NCBI RefSeq assembly: GCF_022846615.1
Contig: NZ_AP025637.1
Coordinates: forward strand, 2,691,001 to 2,755,000
From: Roseomonas fluvialis
GTDB lineage: Bacteria; Pseudomonadota; Alphaproteobacteria; Acetobacterales; Acetobacteraceae
Reading direction: 5' to 3'
Length of the DNA stretch: 64,000 nucleotides
Shown one piece after another: positions 17,640-26,109 of the stretch. Positions within the stretch are counted from its first letter, which is position 1. Each line of letters opens with the position of its first letter. The translations under genes were made by a program, and so were the position numbers. The notes beneath the pieces were generated by a model, which was given only the letters and a program-made list of their open reading frames with translations, did no database searches and was not told the origin of the DNA.

Positions 17640-18607
17640 CCACCATCACCCGCCGCACTGCCCTTGCCGGCGCCACGCTGCTGCCACTGGCGGCACCGCG
17701 CGCACAGGCGCCCTGGCCGGACCGACCGGTACGCCTCATTGTGCCCTTCACGCCGGGCGGGTCCACCGACATCCTCGCGCGCGGCATGGGGCAGCGCCTG
17801 TCGGAGATCTTCGGCCAGCCCTTCGTCATCGAGAACCGTCCCGGCGCCGGTGGCACGCTCGGCTCCGAGCAGGTCTTCCGCAGCGCGCCCGACGGGTACA
17901 CGCTGATGATGGGGCATATCGGCACGCTCGCCGCGAACCCCGCGCTGTATCGCACCCTCACCTGGGACATCGGCGCCTTCGTCCCAGTCGCACTGGTGGC
18001 GAATGTCGCGAACTTCCTGGTGGTGACGAACCGGTTGGAAGCGACCGACGTGCGCTCGCTGGTCGCGCTGGCGAAGCGCGATCCGGGGCGCCTCACCTAT
18101 GGTAGCGGCGGCAACGGCAGTGCCGCGCATATCTCGATGGTCGCCTTCATGGAGGAAACCGGCACGGAGATGACGCATGTGCCCTATCGCGGCACCGGGC
18201 CTATGATGAACGACCTCATCGCCGGCACCATCAACCTCACGATGACCGGCGGACCGCCGGCGTTGCCGCCGGTGCGCGCGGGGCAGTTGCGCGCGCTCGG
18301 CATCTCCTCGCTCGAACGCCTCCCGTCGGCCAGCGACATCCCGACCATCGCCGAACAGGGCGTGCCCGGCTTCGACGTGCTGCAATGGTACGGCATCGTT
18401 GCCCCGCCCGGCACGCCGGCGGCCCTGGTCACGCGATTGAACGAGGCCTGCAACCGCGTCCTGGGTGAAGCCCCCTTCCGTGCGCGGCTGGAGACCGAAG
18501 GCGCGACCGCGCAGCCCATGACGCCCGCGCAATTCGGCGACTACATCGCGCGCGAGCGCGAACGCTGGGGCGCGCTGATCCGCCGGAACAATGTGGGGCT
18601 GGGCTGA
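17636..18607 (+). CDS. Tripartite tricarboxylate transporter (Bug family) substrate-binding protein
   Basis: Second Bug receptor, 323 residues, with leader TTITRRTALAGATLLPLAA carrying a twin arginine-like RR, then WPDRPVRLIVPFTPGGSTDILAR, FVIENRPGAGGTLGSEQV, and HVPYRGTGPMMNDLIAG. Embedded between the two CoA-transferase genes with overlapping start (ATGA) and stop, so co-translated with them; it probably delivers the acid they activate. No transporter membrane genes accompany it here. Confidence 0.92.
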   Translation: MTTITRRTALAGATLLPLAAPRAQAPWPDRPVRLIVPFTPGGSTDILARGMGQRLSEIFGQPFVIENRPGAGGTLGSEQVFRSAPDGYTLMMGHIGTLAANPALYRTLTWDIGAFVPVALVANVANFLVVTNRLEATDVRSLVALAKRDPGRLTYGSGGNGSAAHISMVAFMEETGTEMTHVPYRGTGPMMNDLIAGTINLTMTGGPPALPPVRAGQLRALGISSLERLPSASDIPTIAEQGVPGFDVLQWYGIVAPPGTPAALVTRLNEACNRVLGEAPFRARLETEGATAQPMTPAQFGDYIARERERWGALIRRNNVGLG

Positions 18608-19794
18608 TGTCGCGCCCCTTCGACGGCATCCGCATCATCGACGCCACGCATGTCCTGGCCGGGCCGTTCGCGGCCTACCAGCTGGCGCTGCTCGGCGCGG
18701 ACGTGATCAAGGTCGAGCACCCCGACGACCCGGACCAGAGCCGCGGGTCCGGCGCGGACTGGGACCTCAATCGCGCCGGCATGGGCACGTATTTCCTGAC
18801 GCAGGGATCGAACAAGCGATCGATGACGCTCGACCTGAAGCAGGATGCCGCGCGCGACGTGTTCAAGCGCCTGGTTGCGCAGGCCGACGTGCTGGTCGAG
18901 AACTACCGCCCCGGCGCCTTCGAGGCCCTGGGCCTGGGCTACGAGGCACTGTCCGCGCTCAACCCGCGGCTGATCTACTGCTCGATCTCCGCCTTCGGCC
19001 AGGGCGGGCCGCGTGGCGGGCAGACCGCCTATGACCACGTGATCCAGGCGACCTCGGGCATCATGGCCTGCACCGGGACCGAACAGGTCAACCCGCTCAA
19101 GCTCGGCGCGCCGGCGATCGACTATGCGACCGGCACAATGGGCGCCTTCGCGCTTTCGGCCGCACTGTTCCAGCGCGAGCGCACCGGCCTCGGGCAGCGC
19201 ATCGACCTCGCGATGCTGGATGTCGCGATGATGATGATGGCGTCCCACGTCACCGCCCATTCGCGCACCGGCAAGCCGGCGCGCCCGCGCGGCAATGCGC
19301 ATGAATACGCGACCAACTCCGCCTATCCGACCCGGGATGGCATGGTGATGCTCGGCGCGTCCAACCTGCGCCAGCAGAAGCGGTTGTGGTCGGCGCTCGG
19401 CCGACCGGAGATGGCCAAGGCGCGCAACGAGGACCGCGTGGCGCAGCGCGATGCCGAGGCCGCCGCGCTGACCGAGATCCTCGCGACCCGTACCGCCGAT
19501 GAATGGGAAGCCTTCCTGCAATCGCGCCACGTGCCCGCCGCGCGCGTGCGCCGCATGGACGAGGCACTGGCGGACCCGCACCTCGCCACGCGCGGCCTGG
19601 TGCATCGCTTCGAGGACGCCGATGGCGTGGCGGGCCCGTTCAGCGTGCCGGTCGCCGCCTTCGGCTTCGCCCATGGTGGGCCGCGCGTGGATACGCCACC
19701 GCATCCGCTCGGCGCCGACACCGATGCCATCCTCGCCGAACTCGGCTACGACGACGCGGCCCGCACCGCGCTACGCAGCGCCGGCGCCATCTGA
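18607..19794 (+). CDS. CaiB/BaiF family CoA-transferase, copy 2
   Basis: A 395-residue family III CoA-transferase: GIRIIDATHVLAGPFAAYQLALLGADVIKVEHP, RSMTLDLKQD, and VLVENYRPGAFEALGLGYEAL. The expected catalytic aspartate sits in APAIDYATG near residue 169, the position and context of formyl-CoA transferase. It is distinct enough from copy 1 that they probably handle different acid partners. The start overlaps the Bug stop by one base. Confidence 0.9.
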   Translation: MSRPFDGIRIIDATHVLAGPFAAYQLALLGADVIKVEHPDDPDQSRGSGADWDLNRAGMGTYFLTQGSNKRSMTLDLKQDAARDVFKRLVAQADVLVENYRPGAFEALGLGYEALSALNPRLIYCSISAFGQGGPRGGQTAYDHVIQATSGIMACTGTEQVNPLKLGAPAIDYATGTMGAFALSAALFQRERTGLGQRIDLAMLDVAMMMMASHVTAHSRTGKPARPRGNAHEYATNSAYPTRDGMVMLGASNLRQQKRLWSALGRPEMAKARNEDRVAQRDAEAAALTEILATRTADEWEAFLQSRHVPAARVRRMDEALADPHLATRGLVHRFEDADGVAGPFSVPVAAFGFAHGGPRVDTPPHPLGADTDAILAELGYDDAARTALRSAGAI

Positions 19795-19808
19795 CAGGAC
19801 CACCGCCC

Positions 19809-20183
19809 ATGGCCAGCTTCACCTTCGACCACATCCACCTGCGCAGCCCGGACCCCGAGGCGACCGCCGCCTTCTACGAACGCGTCTTCGGCGTGACGCT
19901 CACGCGCAGCCCGCAGCGCATCGACTTCACCCTGGGCGGCCAGTTGATCTTCGTCTCGCCGGTCAACGAGGCGATGACCGGCGATGCGCCCGCCGCGCCC
20001 TATCGCGGTCTGGAGCACATCGGCCTTGCCGTCACCGGCATCGATGCGGTGGTCGCGGAGTTGAAGGCCAAGGGCGTGCACTTCACCATGGAACCGAACA
20101 CCATACGCCCGGGCGTGCGCATCGCCTTCCTGCGCGGGCCGGAGAACGTGTCGATCGAACTGCTCGAACGGACCGCCGCCTGA
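19809..20183 (+). CDS. VOC family (glyoxalase/bleomycin resistance fold) protein
   Basis: A 124-residue single vicinal-oxygen-chelate domain pair: FDHIHLRSPDPEATAAFYERVFG supplies one metal histidine, GLEHIGLAVTGIDAVVAELKAKGV the second half, and VSIELLER the closing glutamate. Family members are isomerases, epimerases (methylmalonyl-CoA type) or dioxygenases. Position behind the CoA-transferase suggests an epimerase or lyase accessory step, which is inference. Confidence 0.82.
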   Translation: MASFTFDHIHLRSPDPEATAAFYERVFGVTLTRSPQRIDFTLGGQLIFVSPVNEAMTGDAPAAPYRGLEHIGLAVTGIDAVVAELKAKGVHFTMEPNTIRPGVRIAFLRGPENVSIELLERTAA

Positions 20184-21370
20184 CCGCGCAGCGGCGCGTC
20201 TTCGTCGTCGGCGCCGGCCCCGCGGGGCTGATGGCGGCGGAGGCCGCGGCGGAAGCCGGTGCGGCCGTGACGGTGGTCGACCAGATGCCGTCGGTCGCGC
20301 GCAAGCTGCTGATCGCGGGGCGCGGCGGGCTGAACCTGACGCATTCGGAACCGATCGACCGCTTCCTCGACCGGTACGGCGCGGCGCGCGACGCGCTGGC
20401 GCCGATCATCCGCGCCTTCCCGCCCGAGGCGCTGCGCGCCTGGTGCCATGCGCTCGGCCAGCCGACCTTCGTGGGCAGTTCGGGCCGCGTGTTTCCGCAC
20501 GCGATGAAGGCCTCGCCGCTGTTGCGCGCATGGCTGGCGCGGCTCGCGGCGCAGGGCATCGCGCTGCGTACGCGCCATCGCTGGGTGGGCCTCACGGCGG
20601 ATGGTGCGCTGCGTTTCGCATCGCCCGCCGGCGAAGCGGTTGAGCGCGCCGACGCCACGGTGCTGGCGCTCGGCGGCGCATCCTGGCCGCGGCTCGGGTC
20701 GGATGGCGGCTGGACCGCGCTTCTGCCCGATGTCGCGATCGCACCGCTGCGCCCCGCCAACATGGGCTTCTGCGTCGCCTGGTCGGACCACCTCCGCACG
20801 CGCTTCGCCGGTATGCCGCTCAAGCGCATCGCCCTCACCTTCGCCGGCACCACGCAGCGCGGCGAGGCGATGCTGACCGCGCACGGCATTGAGGGCGGCG
20901 CGGTCTATGCGCTCTCCGCCCCGTTGCGCGAGGCCATCGCGGCGGAGGGGAACGCCACGCTGCTGCTCGATCTCCGCCCGGACCTGGACCACGCTACGCT
21001 GGCACGACGCGTCAATGCACGCCCAGCTGCGGTCACGCTGTCCAACCACCTGCGGCGCGCGGCGGGCCTGCCGCCGGTTGCAATCGCGCTGGTGCAGGAA
21101 GCCCTGCATGATGGCGCATCCCGCGACGACCTCGCCGCGCTGGTCAAGGCATTGCCGCTACGACTGACCGCGCCCTTCCCGATTGCACGCGCGATCTCCT
21201 CCGCCGGCGGCATCGCCTGGTCCGAACTGGACGACACGCTGATGCTGCGGCGTCATCCCGGGATCTACGCCTGCGGCGAAATGCTGGACTGGGAAGCGCC
21301 GACCGGCGGCTACCTGCTCCAGGCATGCTTCGCCACCGGCCGCGCGGCGGGGCGCGCGGCCGCGTCCTAG
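20180..21370 (+). CDS. HI0933/BaiN-like NAD(P)/FAD-dependent oxidoreductase, probable CTG start
   Basis: Flavoprotein of about 396 residues with RVFVVGAGPAGLMAAEAAAEAG at the N-terminus, the KLLIAGRGGLNLTHSEP segment and GRVFPHAMKASPLL typical of the TIGR03862 branch, and the terminal FAD motif ACGEMLDWEAPTGGYLLQACFATGR. No ATG, GTG or TTG occurs between the VOC gene's C-terminus and the Rossmann motif; the first ATG (20231) would delete GxGxxG. CTG at 20180 overlaps the VOC stop as CTGA and fits coupled translation. Role unknown; members are often annotated as aminoacetone oxidase-like. Confidence 0.83.
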   Translation: MTAQRRVFVVGAGPAGLMAAEAAAEAGAAVTVVDQMPSVARKLLIAGRGGLNLTHSEPIDRFLDRYGAARDALAPIIRAFPPEALRAWCHALGQPTFVGSSGRVFPHAMKASPLLRAWLARLAAQGIALRTRHRWVGLTADGALRFASPAGEAVERADATVLALGGASWPRLGSDGGWTALLPDVAIAPLRPANMGFCVAWSDHLRTRFAGMPLKRIALTFAGTTQRGEAMLTAHGIEGGAVYALSAPLREAIAAEGNATLLLDLRPDLDHATLARRVNARPAAVTLSNHLRRAAGLPPVAIALVQEALHDGASRDDLAALVKALPLRLTAPFPIARAISSAGGIAWSELDDTLMLRRHPGIYACGEMLDWEAPTGGYLLQACFATGRAAGRAAAS

Positions 21371-21371
21371 A

Positions 21372-22973
21372 TCACAGCCGCTCGCCGGCGCCCAGACCGT
21401 CCATCGGCGTCGGCACGCACCACTCATCGCCGCGCGGTGTCGTCACGTATTCCGGCCATTTCAGGTCAACCGGCGCGGCGAAATCCTGTGGCAGCAGTGG
21501 TGGCACCCACTTCGATCCCCCCATGCCGCCACCGGTGCGCTCGCGCCATTCTGCCTGCGCGGCATCGAGCAAGCCGGGCTTGGCCGCGAGATCGACCAGC
21601 GTGAGCGCCATGGTCTTGGCCGCCACGAACATGCCCGGGTCGATCGCCGCCGGCAGGCCGCCCAGCGCATTGTACGACCATATCGGGTAGTCGTAGTTCG
21701 CATCCGGCGCGCGCAGGCGCGGGCGTGCGGTCAGCAGGCGCACCGTCGGGCAGTGCCAGCAGAATTCTACATAGTCATCGGCCGAAAGGTGCCACTGCCA
21801 CGGCGGCAGGAAGTGGCGCATCCCCGCCTCGAATTCCGCGGGGTCCGTCAGCTTCGTATTGGCCGGCGAGAACGGATCCTCCATCGGCGCCAGGCCCAGG
21901 TTCGCCTGGATCTCCCGCGCGAAGCCCTTCGCCGCGTCGTCGTAGGTCGGCGGGCCGACCTCCTGCAGGTTCGCCCAGGTCGCATCCGTCAGCACGGTGT
22001 TCGCGAGGCCCACGCGCGTCTTGGTCACCCAGCGCAGATGCGCGGTGCAGGATGTCGCCATCGCGGCGGAGCGCGCATTCGCCATCAGCACGTTCGCGAT
22101 CTGCTGCGCCATAGGCAGCGACGGCGTGCGCCAGGAATACTGGATCTGCGTGAAGCGCGGCGCGAGGTTGTCGGACGTCGCATCGCCGCCATGCAGGATG
22201 CATTCGTTCAGCGTCCAGGCGCCGGCATGGGGGAACATCGCCTCCTTGGTGTACTTGGTTGTCGTGTACATCAGGCACAGCGCGTCGGTCGCACCGGGCG
22301 CGCGCGCGGCGGCGTGGCCCACGTCGCGGATCGGCAGCAGCGACTTGTCGATCCAGGTCTCGGGGCTGTCGCAGGTGAAGGTGATGACAGCGGACCAATA
22401 GGCGCCGAACTGCGTCTCGGCCGTCACGGTGTTCTGCAGATGCGGATGGTACACCACGGCCGCGTCGAGACCGTCGTAGTAGCCCTTCGCCGCATGCACG
22501 GGCTTCGACCCGCAGACCTTTTCGGCCGGTTCGCCGAACAGCACCAGTCGGCCTGGCGTGCCCGAGGCCGAAAGTGCGGCCTTCGCCGCCAGCACCGCCG
22601 TGAGTGCCGCTGTGCCGAGCGAGGAATGCGGGTCGGTATGCCCTGCCGCATAGGGGTGCATCCCGGCGCGGGGTTCGCGCCGCGGCACCACCGCTTGGCA
22701 GTTCCCCGGCACCGCATCGTATTCCGAGAAGGACGCGAGCAACGGCCCGCCCGAACCCCAGCGCGCCACGAAGGCGGTCGGCATGCCGCCCGAGCCTTCC
22801 TCGACCTCGAACCCTTCGGCCCGCAGGAAGTCTACGTAGGCGCGGGCTGACCTGTATTCGCGCCAGGCAGGTTCGGCGAATTCCCAGATGCGCTCGTTGA
22901 AGGCGGACATCCGCGCGCTGTTGGCGCCGATCCAGTCGAGCGTCATCCGGCGCAGGGCAGCAAGGTCGGTCAT
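21372..22973 (-). CDS. M20-family amidohydrolase (AbgB-like)
   Basis: A 533-residue zinc aminoacylase/carboxypeptidase. The N-terminal domain has ERIWEFAEPAWREYRSA, typical of AbgB/p-aminobenzoyl-glutamate hydrolase relatives, AGHTDPHSSLGTAAL, and FGEPAEKVCGSKPVHAAKGYYDG, with metal ligands spread through these. The C-terminal region DYVEFCWHCPTV and YPIWSYNALGGLPAAIDPGM closes the catalytic domain. ATG at 22973 is used because the in-frame start further upstream adds only seven residues with no better ribosome site. It converges with the flavoprotein gene with one base between. Confidence 0.83.
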   Translation of the reverse strand: MTDLAALRRMTLDWIGANSARMSAFNERIWEFAEPAWREYRSARAYVDFLRAEGFEVEEGSGGMPTAFVARWGSGGPLLASFSEYDAVPGNCQAVVPRREPRAGMHPYAAGHTDPHSSLGTAALTAVLAAKAALSASGTPGRLVLFGEPAEKVCGSKPVHAAKGYYDGLDAAVVYHPHLQNTVTAETQFGAYWSAVITFTCDSPETWIDKSLLPIRDVGHAAARAPGATDALCLMYTTTKYTKEAMFPHAGAWTLNECILHGGDATSDNLAPRFTQIQYSWRTPSLPMAQQIANVLMANARSAAMATSCTAHLRWVTKTRVGLANTVLTDATWANLQEVGPPTYDDAAKGFAREIQANLGLAPMEDPFSPANTKLTDPAEFEAGMRHFLPPWQWHLSADDYVEFCWHCPTVRLLTARPRLRAPDANYDYPIWSYNALGGLPAAIDPGMFVAAKTMALTLVDLAAKPGLLDAAQAEWRERTGGGMGGSKWVPPLLPQDFAAPVDLKWPEYVTTPRGDEWCVPTPMDGLGAGERL

Positions 22974-23040
22974 CGCGGGGTCCCCTCGTGGCACCCCGCG
23001 ATGATGCGTCGCGCGTGGCGCGCGCGCCAGATGTCGCGCC

Positions 23041-23640
23041 TCAGCCGCGCGCCAGGCGCCGCGCCACGAAGTCGAGCCGGTCCTGGCCCCAGAAGATGTC
23101 CTCCCCGATCACGTAGCAGGGCGCGCCGAACACGCCGCGATCGAGCGCCGCCTGCGTGTCCGCCAGGCGGCGTTCCTGCCAGCGCGGCTCGGCGCCGAGC
23201 GCCATCACCGCCGGCGCATCCAGCCCGCATTCCCCGATCAGCGCGGCCAGCGTGTCGGGGTCGGCGGGGTTCTTCTCCTCCTCCCACAGCGCCTTGAGGA
23301 TACGGTGCGCGAGGCGGATCGCCGGTGCATCACCCATGGTCTCGCGCAGGGCGATGACGCAGCCGCAGCCCGGCAGTTCGTTGTGCGGAAAATGCTGGGG
23401 CTTGATCGTGATGGGAATGCCGAGCGCCTCGCGCCAGCGCGCCAGTTCCTGCAGCCGATACGCCTGGCGTTGCACCGACCGCTTGGGCAGTGGCAGCCCG
23501 CCGGAATTTGCGAAGATGGTGCCGAAATCCACAGGATAGATGCGCAGCGTGGCCCCGTGCTGCGCTGCAAGCGCCTCGATCCGCGCCGCCCCCAGATGCG
23601 TCCAGGGCGAATTCAACGACGCGTAGTAGTCGATATGCAT
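23041..23640 (-). CDS. 2-hydroxychromene-2-carboxylate isomerase-like DsbA-family protein
   Basis: Thioredoxin-fold glutathione-dependent isomerase of the NahD/kappa-GST family, 199 residues. HIDYYASLNSPWTHLG has the active-site serine in place of the DsbA cysteine; PVDFGTIFANSGGLPLPKR and GVFGAPCYVIGEDIFWGQDRLDFV are the family signatures with the cis-proline. GGAG is well placed before ATG 23640; a GTG at 23649 overlapping the upstream stop is an alternative. It follows the CoA-transferase pair, suggesting an aromatic or polycyclic substrate only loosely. Confidence 0.85.
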   Translation of the reverse strand: MHIDYYASLNSPWTHLGAARIEALAAQHGATLRIYPVDFGTIFANSGGLPLPKRSVQRQAYRLQELARWREALGIPITIKPQHFPHNELPGCGCVIALRETMGDAPAIRLAHRILKALWEEEKNPADPDTLAALIGECGLDAPAVMALGAEPRWQERRLADTQAALDRGVFGAPCYVIGEDIFWGQDRLDFVARRLARG

Positions 23641-23645
23641 GGGAA

Positions 23646-24275
23646 TCACTCCGTGACGGGACAGGCGGTGGCGGCGCGCACATCGTCAAGGTTCACGCCC
23701 GGTGCCAGGTCGTGCACCTTGAAGGCCTCGCCGGCCGGTGAGAACAGGCCGAGCTCGGTCACCACCAGCGTCACCACGCCGCGCGCGGTGATCGGCAGCG
23801 TGCAGCGCGCGAGCAGCCGCGGCGTGCCGTCCCGCATCCGGTGCTCGAGCATCAGGAAAACGCGCTTCGCACAGGCCGCGAGATCCATCGCGCCGCCGAT
23901 CACGCCACCCTTGGCACCCTTCACCTTCCAGTTGGCGAAGTCGCCATTCGCCGCGGCCTCGTAGGACCCCAGGATGGTCACGTCGATCCGTCCGCCGCGG
24001 ATCAGCGCAAAGCTGTCGGCATGGTGAACGATGGCCGCACCGGGGTTCAGCGTGATGTGGCGGCGGCTGGCATCGACCAGGTTGACGTCTTCGTGGCCGG
24101 GCGCGGCGACGGGGCCGAAGCCGATCACGCCGTTCTCGGCATGGAAGATCACCTCGCGGTCGCCAAGGTCCACGTCGCAGACCAGCGTGGGCATCCCCAC
24201 GCCGAGGTTCACGATCCAGCCATCCTGCAATTCGCGCGCGAGGCGCTCGGCCATCTGCGGACGGGTCCAGCTCAT
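23646..24275 (-). CDS. 3-oxoacid CoA-transferase subunit B
   Basis: Beta subunit of a family I CoA-transferase (succinyl-CoA:3-oxoacid type), 209 residues. It begins with the typical MAERLARELQDGWIVNLGVGMPTLV and carries the catalytic glutamate in HAENGVIGFGP, then GGRIDVTILGSYE and GGAMDLAACAKRV. It overlaps the subunit A gene by ATGA, the standard arrangement. It lets the cell use acetoacetate or 3-oxoadipate-like acids; which one is undetermined. Confidence 0.92.
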   Translation of the reverse strand: MSWTRPQMAERLARELQDGWIVNLGVGMPTLVCDVDLGDREVIFHAENGVIGFGPVAAPGHEDVNLVDASRRHITLNPGAAIVHHADSFALIRGGRIDVTILGSYEAAANGDFANWKVKGAKGGVIGGAMDLAACAKRVFLMLEHRMRDGTPRLLARCTLPITARGVVTLVVTELGLFSPAGEAFKVHDLAPGVNLDDVRAATACPVTE

Positions 24276-25003
24276 GACGCGTCTCCCTTACGGCCGGGAC
24301 CGATGCCATCGGGCGGGATGTGCACCAGGCGATGCACGTAGATGCCCGGCGTGTGCACGTCGTCGGGGTCGATTGCGCCGGCGGGCAGGATGGGTTCCTC
24401 GACCTCCACGATGACCAGCGTCGAGGCGGTTGCCATGAGCGGGCCGAAGTTGCGCTGCGCGCGGCGGAAGCGAAGGTTGCCGGCCTCATCCGCCTGATGC
24501 GCGCGCAGCAGCGCGACATCGGCCGGCAGCGCGTATTCCAGCAGCACCTCGCGGCCGTTGATGACGCGCGTCTCGCGCCCCTGCGCCAGTTCGGTGCCCA
24601 CCGCGGTCGGCGTGTAGAAAGCCGGGATGCCCGCCCCGGCGGCGCGCAGCCGCTCGGCCAGCGTGCCCTGCGGGACGATCTCGGCGTCCACCTCGCCGCG
24701 TTCGTAGAACGGCGTGAAGGGCAGTTGGTCCGATGCGCGCGGCGCGGCGGTGAAGGAACAGATCACCTTCGCGACCTGCCCGTTCTCCACCAGCATGCCG
24801 ATATCCGGGTTGCGCGGCTTGTGCGCGCCGCCGGTGGTGTTGCCGATGCAGGTGAGCCGCTTCGCCCCCTGCCGCAGTAGCGCCGCGATCAGGTTGAAGG
24901 GCGACCCCGGCAGCGCAAAACCGCCGAACGCGATGGTCGCGCCATCGGGGATCCCGGCAACCGCCGCGTCGAAATCCGCAACGATCTTGCTGCTTCGTGC
25001 CAT
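24272..25003 (-). CDS. 3-oxoacid CoA-transferase subunit A
   Basis: Alpha subunit, 243 residues: SKIVADFDAAVAGIPDGATIAFGGFALPGSPFNLIAAL holds the glycine-rich CoA loop, with GAGIPAFYTPTAVGTELAQG and LPADVALLRAHQADEAGNL later on. First gene of the two-subunit unit; the thioesterified glutamate is in subunit B. The C-terminal 20 residues are rich in proline and glycine and are not conserved in the family. Confidence 0.92.
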   Translation of the reverse strand: MARSSKIVADFDAAVAGIPDGATIAFGGFALPGSPFNLIAALLRQGAKRLTCIGNTTGGAHKPRNPDIGMLVENGQVAKVICSFTAAPRASDQLPFTPFYERGEVDAEIVPQGTLAERLRAAGAGIPAFYTPTAVGTELAQGRETRVINGREVLLEYALPADVALLRAHQADEAGNLRFRRAQRNFGPLMATASTLVIVEVEEPILPAGAIDPDDVHTPGIYVHRLVHIPPDGIGPGRKGDAS

Positions 25004-25061
25004 GCCCGCGTCTCCGTCCCTGGCAGCATCGTTGCGGCGGCGCGCGCAGCCTGTCCAGGGG

Positions 25062-25946
25062 TCAGCGGCGCCGGCTCTCCGCCACCGCGAGGGTCATCCC
25101 GCAGGCCACGATGATGCCGGCACCAACCCAGGTGAAGGCATCGGGGAACATGCCCGAGACCACGTAGCCCACCGCGACCGAGCCGATCATCTGCCAGTAC
25201 TGGAAAGGCGAAATCACGCTCGCCTGTCCATAGGTCATCGCCTTTGCCACGCACCAATGCCCGCCTGCACCCAGCAGCCCGAGTGCGAGGAACAGCGCGA
25301 CATCGGTCAGGTTGTGCGGCGTGGTCCAGACGAAGGGCACGACGCAACTCATCACCACCGTGCCGACCAGCGCCGAATACATCACCGATGTCTCGGGCCG
25401 GTCGATGCCCGCCACCTTGCGCGTGAACACCTGATAGACCGCATAGCAGAAGGCCGAACCCACGATGAGCACCGAGGCCGGCTGAAAAACCTCGCTGCCC
25501 GGGCGGATCACCACCAGCACGCCGCAGAAGCCCACCAGCACCGCGGCCAGGCGCTTCGCATCGATCCGTTCGCCAAGCATGGGCACCGCGAGCAACGTCA
25601 CGAAGAACGGCGTCATGAACGATATCGACGCCGCCTTGGCCAGCGGCACGTTCTTCACCGCGAAGAAGAACAGCGTGGTCGAACCGAGCAGCAGCAGCGA
25701 CCGCGAGATCTGCGCCGCCGGCCGGCGCGTGGCCAGCACCTCGAACCCGTAGCGTGGCACCACCAGCAGCAGCACCACCGCCAGATGCCCCGCGGTGCGC
25801 GCCCAGATGATCTGCTCGGATGGGTAGGTGCGACTGAGCATCTGCACCATCCCGTTCATGATCGGGAAGGCGGTAGTCGCCACGCACATGAAGAAGATTC
25901 CGAGCCAGAGCCTGCGCAGCGCATCCTGGCGCGTTTCGATGGTCAT
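25062..25946 (-). CDS. DMT-superfamily (EamA) transporter
   Basis: Inner-membrane drug/metabolite transporter, 294 residues with about ten hydrophobic helices in two EamA repeats. The first repeat ends near GFCGVLVVIRPG (about 150-160), the sequence typical of the loop after helix 5; the second ends in GAGIIVACGMTLAV. Likely exports a metabolite or amino acid; substrate unknown. It lies downstream of the MFS gene across a tandem repeat. Confidence 0.88.
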   Translation of the reverse strand: MTIETRQDALRRLWLGIFFMCVATTAFPIMNGMVQMLSRTYPSEQIIWARTAGHLAVVLLLVVPRYGFEVLATRRPAAQISRSLLLLGSTTLFFFAVKNVPLAKAASISFMTPFFVTLLAVPMLGERIDAKRLAAVLVGFCGVLVVIRPGSEVFQPASVLIVGSAFCYAVYQVFTRKVAGIDRPETSVMYSALVGTVVMSCVVPFVWTTPHNLTDVALFLALGLLGAGGHWCVAKAMTYGQASVISPFQYWQMIGSVAVGYVVSGMFPDAFTWVGAGIIVACGMTLAVAESRRR

Positions 25947-26023
25947 GGCCGGCTGGGGCGTTTCACCCGGGCAGCCTGTCGCGCGCGGTACGGGCGGTCA
26001 ACGCACGCCCCGCAGGCGTCCGC

Positions 26024-26109
26024 CACAGCGCACCCACTCCCGCGCGCGTCACCGCGCCCGCTCTCCCGCGCGCGTCACAGCGCACCCACTCCCGCGCGCG
26101 TCACCGCGC
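26024..26109. repeat. Short tandem repeat, 26-bp period, about three copies
   Basis: The 16-base core CTCCCGCGCGCGTCAC starts at 26037, 26063 and 26089, exactly 26 bases apart. The first and third copies share a 34-base identical stretch. The last copy contains the stop codon of the minus-strand MFS gene, so the array lies in the gap between that gene and the DMT gene and runs into coding sequence. Confidence 0.85.

Noticed and set aside
26024-26109. CRISPR array
   Set aside because: The 26-base period leaves about 10 bases between cores, units are near-identical, and no cas genes are near; it is a simple tandem repeat.
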